Shown: in pieces, positions 56,267 to 64,000 of the stretch
Layout of the letters: every line of letters begins with the position of its first letter
Position numbering within the stretch: the stretch's first letter is position 1
Assembly (NCBI RefSeq): GCF_000153125.2
Contig: NZ_CM002299.1
Coordinates: forward strand, 2,293,075 to 2,357,074
Direction of reading: 5' to 3'
DNA from: Congregibacter litoralis KT71
GTDB lineage: Bacteria > Pseudomonadota > Gammaproteobacteria > Pseudomonadales > Halieaceae
Length of the DNA: 64,000 nt
Position numbers and translations under genes: made by a program
Notes under the pieces: model-generated
Databases searched by the model: none
The model's input: only the letters and a program-made list of their open reading frames with translations
Told to the model about the DNA's origin: nothing

Positions 56267-58163
56267 TCAAAAGGCAACGGAAAAACTCAGGGACACAAAA
56301 TCCCGGTCCTGCAGTTCGTTGTAGTCGGCCCCGAAAAATGACGTATAGGACAGCTCCGCCTGATAGATGTTCAGGTAATCCCCGCGGAGGCCCAGGCTCA
56401 AGGCCATGCGATCTTCTATGAAATTGGGCGCCGGAGAATAACCGGACACATCATGGGACCACGCCACACTGGGGGTTAGATTCACGCCGGCAAAAGCGTT
56501 GTTGTAATTTGCCGCAACCCGTAAGCGATAGCCCCAGGAGAAGTCCGTGGTAAAGCCCTCATCCTCGCAATACTCCGCCGTTGGGTTGGCCACGACACCC
56601 AATGGCTGATAGGGATGACTGTTGCAGCTGATCGGCGCACCGGTGATCGGTGGCAATCCGGGCAGCGGGGGTAGATTACTGGCGAAGGTGTCAAAGGTGT
56701 TGGCGCCATAAGCGGCGGAGCGTCCATAGTTGATGTCGTCGTCCATGCCCCCCAGCCAAACAGCGCCCACTTCTGCCGCAAGGGATATGCGATCCGCACC
56801 GGCAACCTGCTCGAAGAACTTGATCACCGAGGTCTGCATCTGGGTATAGGACACATCATCGTAGCCCGCGACGTAACCGCCGGGTCCGGCGGCGAGACTT
56901 CGGGGCACCATGGGTGACCACTCAGCGATAATCCCTAAAGACAGGGCCTGAAGTAACTCCGTGGTGTTGATTTGAAGAGGAAAGTCCGGCCGGTAACTCA
57001 CCTCTCCCGCCCAGGCCCAATCGCCGATATTCGTAGTAAAGCTGGCGGCAAAAACCTCGATATCCTCGGGGAACTCAAAGACGTAGCGTGGCTGCACCGC
57101 AGGGTTCAGAATCGGCTGACCCAGACCTACCTCCGTATTGATCGCACTGAAGATGGGTGTTCTGCTGTGGGTGTTCAGGTAGTAGAGACCAAATTCCGTG
57201 GAGTTCAGGGATTCGGCAAAATAGCGGGCGGAAAAACCGTACTGCCCGGAGTCGCTGGCTTCTCTAGTCGGGGGCGCGCCCTATCTCAAAAATCGTGCCC
57301 ACCTGTGCAGCGTCCGGCAGGGCAGCACTGGCGGTCAGATAATTACAACCACCTCCATAGGGGTCCGCGGAGCTCCAGTAGGTGCCGCATTCATCCAGAA
57401 TCGACCTTTGCCAGTCGTATTGATAGAAAGCTTCCACGGACAGGTTATAGGTGGCCCCGAAGTTGGCGTAAAGCATCCCCACCGGGAGCAGGGCCTCGCG
57501 AATCTCACTCCCGGGACGACGCAACGCCGTCACATCAACGGGACTTACAACGTTAACACCGTTCTGTATAAACAGGTTTTCACCCCAGTTCAGCACCATG
57601 TTGCCGGCACGGAGTTCCAGAGGCTTGTCGCCGAGATCAAATTCACCGTAGAGGTAATAATCCAGAAACTCGAAACCCTTGTCCTGGGCAAGATCCTGAA
57701 AGCCCGACAGATCGAGCTCTTCACCTGCTGCGTAATTGGTCGCCGCGTGACCGTGGCGCACCTCACCGTTCGCCTGTTCGTAGTCGTACCAGTACTTCAC
57801 ACGGGTAAACACACCCCAGCTGCCGGCGTTCAAATCGAGGTCATGGAGACCACGAAACTGCAGGGAATACATATCGCCCTTGGCGTAGTTCAGATTGCCA
57901 TCGTCCGTGGTGCCCGAAGAAGCCTGACCGCGGCCAGCGCTGTTTCCCGGTGTTATCACCCGATGGGAGGGGTCTTCCGTACGCCAGCTGGCGCCTACGG
58001 ACAGACGAGAGGTAAAAGTTGCCTCGAAAGGGCCAAGGTCAAACTTGGCCGCTGAAACAACGGGAGTGAAGGCCGCGCCTGCCAATGCCAGAGCGAACGC
58101 TAAAGCTGAGGGCTGAAATCGACGGCGGCCACCTTGAGGCAGGTGTTTACTACAGACATTCAC
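56267..58163 (-). pseudogene. DUF1302 outer-membrane protein gene, interrupted by a +1 frameshift
   Basis: The gene is split in two frames. 58163 to 57264 encodes the N-terminal 299 residues: a signal peptide (SALAFALALAGAAFTPVVSA), FDLGPFEATFTSRLSVGASW, and ends at FEIGRAPD. The rest is in another frame and reads TREASDSGQYGFSARY, GLYYLNTHSRTPIFSAI, then on to 56267, ending DRDFVSLSFSVAF with a terminal Phe as in barrels. Removing one G from the five-G run at 57270-57274 joins them into about 631 residues, a normal DUF1302 length. AAGGAG supports the start at 58163. DUF1302 proteins are predicted outer-membrane barrels. A real mutation, phase variation and a sequencing error are all possible. 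Confidence 0.85.
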
Positions 58164-58259
58164 GGCCTTCTCCTTATTGGTTTATTCAGGATCGCGAATA
58201 AGCTGTAAAAACTTTACTGTGGAATGACTTTAGCTATGTTGCGCTCGATCAAATTTTTG

Positions 58260-59783
58260 TCAGTCCGCCGCGACAAGGCGAAAGCGGTTCAAGCCATCCT
58301 CGTGCCTGACTTGCGCGAGCTGACCGACATAGTTTCCGGACACGAGCGCGTGCATCACGTCGGGATCATCGCTCACGGCTGCGCAGCGGCGTCCATCGGC
58401 GAGCTTACCCAGTGCAATGGCCCGCGTCGGCCCCTCCCTGGCATAGGTCACGGTATGCGCTTCGAGAAGGAATCCCCCCTCCCCTGCATCCACGAGTTCG
58501 ACGAGGGGTAGCGCGTCGATGGCGGCCTGAAGCATCTCATCATCACCTGGAACCCACGGGCTGTCGCCGGGCTCCCGGGCATAGACACCCACCGCGTGCT
58601 TCGTGAGGTAACCCCCATTCGCCCACACGAGACCGGCGCCTCCGGGCGTCTCCCGAAGACGGTCCGCCATAGAGGCGATGCCGTGAAGACTGTAATTGTT
58701 ACCCGGCCCTCCAAAGAGACTCAAACCCCCGGTCACGGTGACACCCCGGGGGTCGTCGGGCTGGATCCCCAGAGCGTCACAGCCCGCTTGTACCGCTGCC
58801 GGAAAACAGCTGTAAAGATCAAAGTGCGTGAGTTCCTCGACGTCCAACCCGCTTTGGGACAGGGCTCCATCGCAGGCCGCCTTCAATGCCGGAGATTCGC
58901 TGAGTTTCATCCGCTGCCCCAGATACCAGCTATCATGGGCCGACGCGGCGCCGCGTAGATAAATCCATCGCTCGGGGTCGATGTTAAGTTCCCGGGCCTT
59001 GCCCACGGTCGTAAGTACCACGGCCGCCGCCTGATCCACGGCCAACACGGCGTTCATCACCTTGGTGTAGGGATGACTGATCATGCGATTTCCACCGTCA
59101 GTGGACAGTACCGCGTCTGCAGAGAGGGCTTGATTCTTCCAGGCGTAGGGGTTCTCTGCCGCTACATGGCTCATGTCCGACACCAGCTTACCGAGCAGCG
59201 CCTGATGTTCATCGACGGAGAGACCCCGGGCATGAGCCTGGGCAGATTCAAACAGGGGATACGCATTAATGGGCTCGTAGAGGCCGTGAGCCTGCTCCGT
59301 CGGGGCGGTCATCACCGGCGTCTCACCCACCTGCAACGCCGTATCCTCCTGCCCCGTCGCCCAGTCGGGAAATCCATCACCGCCGCGAACGGCACCGAGG
59401 AACGTCGCCAGCAGTTCCACACCGCAGAGCAGGACCACGTCACCGTCACCCTGGCTCAGACGCCGTGCAAACTCATTCAGCAACTGCTGGGGGAGATTCC
59501 CACCCACATCGGAAGTGAACTGCGCAGCGCTGATGCCAAGGCGCTCGGCCAGTGCGGCGCCCGGATTCACGGGCATGGCCTCTGCAAATCCGGGCACCTG
59601 GTTCATGAGAAAGGGCACGTGCACGATACGGTCGATGGCGGCCAGCACCTGCTCTGACCCCGTGTTCGACAGTGCTTTGGTCCCTACGTCCTGCAGAGCG
59701 TCCACGGGAGTACGCGTGACGTCACGCTCGCGCCAGATCGCCTGACCAACGCCGATGATGATAGGTTGTGAGTCGCTGTTCAT
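58260..59783 (-). CDS. Thiolase-superfamily protein (acetyl-CoA acetyltransferase-like)
   Basis: 507 residues, longer than ordinary thiolases (about 390). The fold is recognisable: IIIGVGQAIWRERDVTRTP at the start, DVGGNLPQQLLNEFARRLSQ where classical thiolases have the nucleophilic Cys loop, DGGNRMISHPYTKVMNAVLA, then HFDLYSCFPAAVQAG and GGLSLFGGPGNNYSLHGIAS near the C-terminal His and Cys sites. The N-terminal catalytic Cys is not found (Gly-Gly instead), as in some thiolase-like proteins whose activity is unclear. Extra C-terminal 100 residues resemble an OB-like domain (VTYAREGPTRAIALGKLADG). It precedes DUF1302 by 96 bases in the same direction and may belong to that operon. Confidence 0.88.
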   Translation of the reverse strand: MNSDSQPIIIGVGQAIWRERDVTRTPVDALQDVGTKALSNTGSEQVLAAIDRIVHVPFLMNQVPGFAEAMPVNPGAALAERLGISAAQFTSDVGGNLPQQLLNEFARRLSQGDGDVVLLCGVELLATFLGAVRGGDGFPDWATGQEDTALQVGETPVMTAPTEQAHGLYEPINAYPLFESAQAHARGLSVDEHQALLGKLVSDMSHVAAENPYAWKNQALSADAVLSTDGGNRMISHPYTKVMNAVLAVDQAAAVVLTTVGKARELNIDPERWIYLRGAASAHDSWYLGQRMKLSESPALKAACDGALSQSGLDVEELTHFDLYSCFPAAVQAGCDALGIQPDDPRGVTVTGGLSLFGGPGNNYSLHGIASMADRLRETPGGAGLVWANGGYLTKHAVGVYAREPGDSPWVPGDDEMLQAAIDALPLVELVDAGEGGFLLEAHTVTYAREGPTRAIALGKLADGRRCAAVSDDPDVMHALVSGNYVGQLAQVRHEDGLNRFRLVAAD

Positions 59784-59876
59784 GATGTTTTTTCCAGATT
59801 GAAAGCCGCGGTTTTATATCACAGCACAGGGCGAAGCGCAGGGTCGCTCCAACGCTCTCGACCGTCGTAAACTTGC

Positions 59877-60836
59877 ATGATGAAGAATAGGAGTCGATGG
59901 GTGTTTACAGCGTTTATCCCGCCCCTCGGGGGATCGGCCCCCGGCCGATTCCTGGTGACGCTCTGTCTCCTGGGTAATACCCTGGCGTGGAGTTCGGGAG
60001 CGCGCGCCTGGGGTGCCATGGGTCATGAGCTTGCCGGCACGCTCGCAGCACCCTACCTGAGCGCAAATGCGCGGGCGCAGATCGATGCGCTTCTCAAAGA
60101 CGAGACCCTGGCATCCGCCTCAACCTGGGCCGACCGTATGCGTGGCGACCCCGATCCCTTCTGGCAGGAAGAAGCCGGCCCCTACCACTACGTCACCGTA
60201 CCGGATGGTCAGAGCTACACCCAGGTCGGTGCGCCGCCCCAGGGAGACGGCTACACGGCGTTACAACAGTTCCGTAAGGATTTGAGAGACCCGACAACCC
60301 CGACCCGACGGAAACGTCTCGCCCTGCGCTTTGCCCTGCATATTGTGCAGGACCTCCAGCAACCCCTGCATGTCGGGAATGGACGGGATCGGGGCGGCAA
60401 CCAGATCCGGGTGGCCATAAACGGGGAAACATCCAATTTGCACAGCGTCTGGGATCGCCAGCTTTTTGAAAGCACCGGGCGCAGCAAGGAGACCTGGCTC
60501 GACTATTTTCGCCGAGGCGATCTCCTGCGAGAGCCCAACCCAGCAGATAGCGACCCTCTCCTATGGATCCGGGAAAGCGCCGCCCTCCGGGAAACGCTGT
60601 ATCCCGTCCCGACTGCCATCGACAGGGCTTACATCAAACAACAGCTTCCCCGGGCGGAGCAGCGACTCGCGCTGTCTGCCGTGCGCACGGCGGCTTGGTT
60701 AAACGCGACCTTTGACGGGGTGTCCGAGGCCCACGGTTACCGCGATGCCGCGCCGGCGCCCACGGTATCCGACCCGGAAGAAGCCTCCGAGGTAAAAAGC
60801 GCCTGGCGTCGCTGGCTGGAGCGTCTCTTCCGCTGA
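59877..60836 (+). CDS. S1/P1-type zinc nuclease, secreted
   Basis: 319 residues. Signal peptide (FLVTLCLLGNTLAWSSGARA) whose cleavage before Trp gives the N-terminal WGAMGHELAG; in this family the N-terminal Trp itself ligates zinc. Other ligands appear in ASTWADRMRG, PYHYVTVPDG, FALHIVQDLQQPLHVG and NLHSVWDRQL. The enzyme would cut single-stranded DNA and RNA and release 3'-phosphate from nucleotides in the periplasm or outside, useful for phosphorus scavenging. The C-terminal tail is short and charged. Monocistronic, divergent from the thiolase-like gene (93 bases). Confidence 0.92.
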   Translation: MMKNRSRWVFTAFIPPLGGSAPGRFLVTLCLLGNTLAWSSGARAWGAMGHELAGTLAAPYLSANARAQIDALLKDETLASASTWADRMRGDPDPFWQEEAGPYHYVTVPDGQSYTQVGAPPQGDGYTALQQFRKDLRDPTTPTRRKRLALRFALHIVQDLQQPLHVGNGRDRGGNQIRVAINGETSNLHSVWDRQLFESTGRSKETWLDYFRRGDLLREPNPADSDPLLWIRESAALRETLYPVPTAIDRAYIKQQLPRAEQRLALSAVRTAAWLNATFDGVSEAHGYRDAAPAPTVSDPEEASEVKSAWRRWLERLFR

Positions 60837-60850
60837 GAGTCCGGTAGGGC

Positions 60851-61573
60851 TCAGGCGGCAAAAAGCTCCTGCAGAAAGTTAGCAATCGCCACGGTGGAAC
60901 GGGCATCCGCCAGTGGATGATAAACCGTGCCCATATCGGGATTGTTTGCCTGGGGATTGGTGAAAGCGTGAAGCGTGCCTCCATAAGCATGCACCTGCCA
61001 ATCGGCACCCGCATCGCTCAATTCTTTTGCCAACGCCAGCATACTATCCGGGTCTGCCATGGGATCGTCATAACCATGAAGGCAGAGCACCTTGGCGGAA
61101 ATGGTGACATCCCCCGTGTTCCCCGGCGGCGTGAACAGTCCGTGAATGGAAATGACGCCGGCTATGTCACTGCCTATGCGCGCAAGATCCAGGGCGCACA
61201 GACCACCAAAACAGTATCCCATGGAGGCACAGCGAGACGCGTCGACGGGGTCCAGGGATCGAAGCAGTTCAAGAGACGCTGTCATGCGTGCCTGGAGCTC
61301 CCCCCGGTCCTCGAGAAGCGGTGCCATGAGCGCACTGTTCTCTTCCGGCGATGAACCTCGGATACCCTTGCCATACATGTCGATGGCGAGACCTGCGTAC
61401 CCCTGACGAGCTAGCCAACGAGCCTTGTCTTCTTCAAATTCGCTCCGTCCGCCCCAGGCATGCCCCACCATCACGCCGGGACGCGGTCCGCTGTGATCAT
61501 CATCCCAGGCGAGAAAGGCCTCGTGGGTTTTGTCGCCCACCGAGTACTCGATGTATTTTTCCTGAATGGCCAT
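60851..61573 (-). CDS. Dienelactone hydrolase family protein
   Basis: 240 residues. Alpha/beta-hydrolase with a cysteine nucleophile in MGYCFGGLCALDLAR (Cys121), the Asp in LHGYDDPMAD (near 171) and the His in GGTLHAFTNP (near 205), the dienelactone hydrolase triad. VMVGHAWGGRSEFEEDKARW forms the oxyanion side. Although the prototype opens dienelactone in chlorocatechol degradation, many family members act on other esters or are stress-related; no aromatic pathway genes are nearby. Convergent with the nuclease gene; 44 bases downstream of the decarboxylase gene. Confidence 0.93.
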   Translation of the reverse strand: MAIQEKYIEYSVGDKTHEAFLAWDDDHSGPRPGVMVGHAWGGRSEFEEDKARWLARQGYAGLAIDMYGKGIRGSSPEENSALMAPLLEDRGELQARMTASLELLRSLDPVDASRCASMGYCFGGLCALDLARIGSDIAGVISIHGLFTPPGNTGDVTISAKVLCLHGYDDPMADPDSMLALAKELSDAGADWQVHAYGGTLHAFTNPQANNPDMGTVYHPLADARSTVAIANFLQELFAA

Positions 61574-61617
61574 ACCGATTCCTCCTGTTAATGAGCCAAA
61601 GTGCGTAGCAAGTGTTC

Positions 61618-63531
61618 TTATCCGCCTGTAGCGGAGACCCGAAGCATGGGCCTGCCATCGTGTTTCGCAAGACCGTGGAGTTCGATCCCACTGTCACCGT
61701 GATAAAGATCCAGAAGATAGTGCAGAACGTCCTCGCTGATTCGCTGCCCGGGGACAAGCACGGGGATGCCCGGGGGATAAGGCACCAATTGATCAGCGCT
61801 TACGCGCCCCACGAGAGCGCGATTGATGCCGTGACTCTCATCGTTGAGGGGCAGATCCTCGCTGCTAGCGAAATAGGCCTCCCGGGGGCTTAGCTCCATA
61901 ACACCCATGGCAGGGAGCACCCGTGGAGCCGGGGTATTCACAGATTTTGCGGGGATATCCCGGGCAAGACTGCGAAGGGCATTCAGTAATCGAAGAACCT
62001 TGCTCTGCGTCGTTCCCAGGGTGACCAGCACCGAGAGGGTATTGTGGGTAATCTTCTCCACCTGGATGGAGTATTTTTCGTAGAGCGCTTTTTGAAGCTC
62101 CCGGGCTCCGCATCCCCCCTGGCTCACGTCGATGGTGAGCTTTGTGGGATCGAGGCGCACGCCATCATCCCGCAATACCGCAGGCAACATGTCGTCAAGG
62201 CTGAGCACGCGGAATCGCCCCGTAGCCGCAATGCCGTCGCGCAACTCCCGAGCAAAGCCAATGCAGCGATCCAAACGGGAAAAGCCCTCCATGCTCATCT
62301 GTTTTCTGGCAACGTCCAGACTGGCAATAAGCCCGTACTGGGGGCTTGTGGAGGTATGCATGTTCAGGTGTTCTCGAAAGCGGGCCTCATCGAAGCGGGG
62401 ATCTGCAACATGAATCATGCTTGCCTGGGAAAAAGCCGAGAGCATCTTGTGCGTGCTTTGGGTGACGTAGTCGGCACCGCTTTCCAGGGCGCAGGGTCGC
62501 AATTTGGGATGAAAATAACCGTGGGCGTACCAGGCCTCATCCACCAATACCTTCATGCCCGCCGCATGAGCACGCCGGATAATAGGCTCCAGATCATAGT
62601 AAAAACCATCGTAGCTGCAGGACGTGAGCACCAACAAAGCGGCGTCCGGATGGGCATCGATCGCCGCTTCGATACTCGCTTTACTGACGGGGCCGTAGAG
62701 GCCGTAAGTCTCGTTTACGCTCGCCGGTAGATACACCGGATCGACGCCGGACATGATGGCTGCGTGATGCACAGACTTGTGACAGGCCTGATCCACGAGC
62801 ATCTTGCCGCCGTTTCCGAGGACGTGCTGCACGATGACTTTATTCGCCATGGAGGTGCCGTTCGTCACAAAAAAAGTGTGTTTCGCCCCAAAAGCATCCG
62901 AAGCGAGATCCTGAGCGGAGTGAATGACGTGGGAGGGCTCCAACAGGGAATCCAGTTCCTGCACCGACACGGACAGATCAGCATTAAAGACGTGCTCCCC
63001 CATCATGCGGTAGAAATCCGCCACCCAGGGACTTTCCCTCAAACCATCCCCGCTGGAATGTCCCGGTGTATGCCAGGCATCCCGGGCACCCTCCACATAG
63101 TCCCGCAGGGTATCGGCAAAGGGCGTGCTGGCCCGTTTTGCGATAGCACGGCGCAAGCGCCGCAGAAGGATTTCGGCGCGGGTATCATCGCGATCCACCA
63201 GCTCACAGCGCTCATCCGCTGATCGCTCTCCCGAGGAGACCGCTATGAAAATGTCGACTTCGCTGCGCAGACGCCGGAGCTTCGCAATAATGTTTGTGGT
63301 ATCCGGCAGGCTCGCCGCGTCTAAAACCACGCACTGCAAGCTGCCGTCCCGCTCCGCCTGCTCAAGAAGCGCCTCACAGCGGGAGAGGCCCTCCAGGCTT
63401 AACAAAAAGCGCTGAGAGTCCTCACTTCCCCGGGCTTCGAGCTCGCAAAGGCGGGAGCACAAGAGGTCCCGCCACTGCTGATCTCCACTGAGAATCAACG
63501 CCCGGCATTCGGGTAAGGGATGATCAGCCAC
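61618..63531 (-). CDS. Orn/Lys/Arg decarboxylase family protein, short form
   Basis: 637 residues, shorter than the E. coli acid-induced LdcI/AdiA (715-755). Fold type I PLP enzyme: an N-terminal wing-like domain (about 1-115), then DAWHTPGHSSGDGLRESPW, TNGTSMANKVIVQHVL and the PLP lysine in STHKMLSAFSQ (Lys362). LVDEAWYAHGYFHP includes the Asp that binds the PLP nitrogen. The C-terminal domain contains LVPYPPGIPVLVPGQRI. Polyamine or cadaverine production from lysine or ornithine is expected; specificity cannot be read. The start overlaps the upstream acyltransferase stop by 8 bases. Confidence 0.92.
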   Translation of the reverse strand: MADHPLPECRALILSGDQQWRDLLCSRLCELEARGSEDSQRFLLSLEGLSRCEALLEQAERDGSLQCVVLDAASLPDTTNIIAKLRRLRSEVDIFIAVSSGERSADERCELVDRDDTRAEILLRRLRRAIAKRASTPFADTLRDYVEGARDAWHTPGHSSGDGLRESPWVADFYRMMGEHVFNADLSVSVQELDSLLEPSHVIHSAQDLASDAFGAKHTFFVTNGTSMANKVIVQHVLGNGGKMLVDQACHKSVHHAAIMSGVDPVYLPASVNETYGLYGPVSKASIEAAIDAHPDAALLVLTSCSYDGFYYDLEPIIRRAHAAGMKVLVDEAWYAHGYFHPKLRPCALESGADYVTQSTHKMLSAFSQASMIHVADPRFDEARFREHLNMHTSTSPQYGLIASLDVARKQMSMEGFSRLDRCIGFARELRDGIAATGRFRVLSLDDMLPAVLRDDGVRLDPTKLTIDVSQGGCGARELQKALYEKYSIQVEKITHNTLSVLVTLGTTQSKVLRLLNALRSLARDIPAKSVNTPAPRVLPAMGVMELSPREAYFASSEDLPLNDESHGINRALVGRVSADQLVPYPPGIPVLVPGQRISEDVLHYLLDLYHGDSGIELHGLAKHDGRPMLRVSATGG

Positions 63532-64000
63532 CGTCTGTGCTGCTCCCGGAAGTGTCGGAGTGCTCTTGGGAATAGGCCTCGGGGTCTATGCGGCGCATCT
63601 CCCCCTCGATCCAGGTCTCAACTTGCCTCATCAGGGCTTCGGGATCGCCGCCCGAGGCCTGGATGGGGGTACCGATGGAGACATCGATTTTTCCTGGAAT
63701 AAAAGAAAAGGACCGGCGCGGCCAGCACTGGCCGGAGCTCACCGCAATGGGTATGAGCCAGGCGTCCGTCGCCACCGCCAGACGACTTGCGCCATTTTTG
63801 TAGTTGCCCTGCCCTCCCCGCGCACTGCGGGTTCCCTCGGGAAACATAATAATCCAGCGTCCCTTATCCATCAGATTGACACCGAACTGCGCCACCTTGT
63901 TCCAGGCCTCGGAGCGTTTACTGCGATCGATGGGCACCATTTCGAGACGCGCCATACACCAACCGAAAATGGGAATCCGAAGAAGCTCTCTCTTAAAAAC
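63524..64000 (-). CDS. 1-acyl-sn-glycerol-3-phosphate acyltransferase family protein (5' end outside window)
   Basis: The frame is open to base 64000, so at least 159 codons are visible and the N-terminus with the catalytic NHxxxxD motif lies beyond the window; an internal ATG at 63955 is not the start. FKRELLRIPIFGWCMARLEM, VPIDRSKRSEAW and MFPEGTRSARGG are block II-III motifs of PlsC-type acyltransferases, which add an acyl chain to lysophosphatidic acid at the inner membrane. The C-terminus GEMRRIDPEAYSQEHSDTSG is low complexity. It overlaps the decarboxylase gene by 8 bases. Confidence 0.92.
   Translation of the reverse strand, partial: VFKRELLRIPIFGWCMARLEMVPIDRSKRSEAWNKVAQFGVNLMDKGRWIIMFPEGTRSARGGQGNYKNGASRLAVATDAWLIPIAVSSGQCWPRRSFSFIPGKIDVSIGTPIQASGGDPEALMRQVETWIEGEMRRIDPEAYSQEHSDTSGSSTDGG

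Noticed and set aside
1..64000. CRISPR arrays, insertion sequences, prophage or rRNA genes
   Set aside because: No direct-repeat/spacer pattern, transposase, integrase, phage structural gene or rRNA sequence was recognised anywhere in the window.

Overview
The window reads as chromosomal DNA of a marine-type, GC-rich gammaproteobacterium. The best guess is a member of the Halieaceae (OM60/NOR5) or a close Cellvibrionales/Pseudomonadales relative. The evidence is the Pseudomonas-like gene order leuCDB-asd-fimV-truA-trpFBA-accD-folC-(SPOR)-cvpA-purF-metZ, the ppiB/glnS-cysS-tRNA neighbourhood, acnB, rlmKL, tamAB, and a DUF1302/DUF1329/YCF48/MMPL gene set. The taxon is inferred from gene order and protein wording, not from a marker-gene search.

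Layout. 1-2889: the 3' end of an AcrB-type RND pump gene, a TetR regulator and an FAH-family hydrolase, closed by a terminator. 2890-4791: a small accessory-looking pocket with three poorly conserved small membrane or secreted proteins and inverted repeats, next to tRNA genes. 4792-8529: tRNA-Pro, tRNA-His and tRNA-Arg downstream of glnS-cysS, all leftward. 8755-10037: ppiB and lpxH, rightward. 10081-11189: miaE and a DUF1289 protein, leftward. 11503-14115: acnB with its own promoter candidate and a strong terminator. 14317-18282: a MoxR ATPase / DUF58 / transglutaminase operon. 18269-35357: a long leftward block of biosynthetic and housekeeping genes (leu, asd, fimV, truA, trp, accD, folC, SPOR, cvpA, purF, metZ) with many start/stop overlaps. 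The leu genes face a divergent LysR regulator. 36380-37369: a PaaI thioesterase and a flavodoxin-like protein. 37370-37603: an AT-rich non-coding stretch with three consensus DnaA boxes. 37604-42573: rlmKL, an XRE-type protein with a repeat tail, and two lipoproteins. 42787-51332: a class V aminotransferase, a YdjM-like membrane protein, tamB-tamA, a methyltransferase and a half-length asparaginase. 51329-59783: an apparent envelope operon consisting of a thiolase-like protein, DUF1302 (frameshifted), DUF1329, YCF48 and an MMPL/RND pump. 59877-64000: S1/P1 nuclease, dienelactone hydrolase, an Orn/Lys/Arg decarboxylase and a partial PlsC-type acyltransferase.

How the parts work together. Much of the window is core metabolism: Leu, Trp, Met, Lys/Thr precursor, purine, folate and fatty-acid synthesis, plus translation. 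Its genes are packed leftward, often with ATGA-type overlaps that suggest translational coupling. A second theme is the envelope: LpxH, FimV, TamA/TamB, several lipoproteins, two RND pumps, and the DUF1302-DUF1329-YCF48-MMPL set. That set contains the parts expected of a trans-envelope route (inner-membrane pump, periplasmic factors, outer-membrane barrel), but its substrate is not evident from sequence.

The most interesting points are the DnaA-box/AT-rich region at 37.4-37.6 kb, the DUF1302-MMPL operon with a single-base frameshift in a five-G run (57270-57274), the 140-residue acidic tail on AccD, and the asparaginase that has only the N-terminal catalytic domain. No insertion sequence, prophage, CRISPR array or rRNA was seen.
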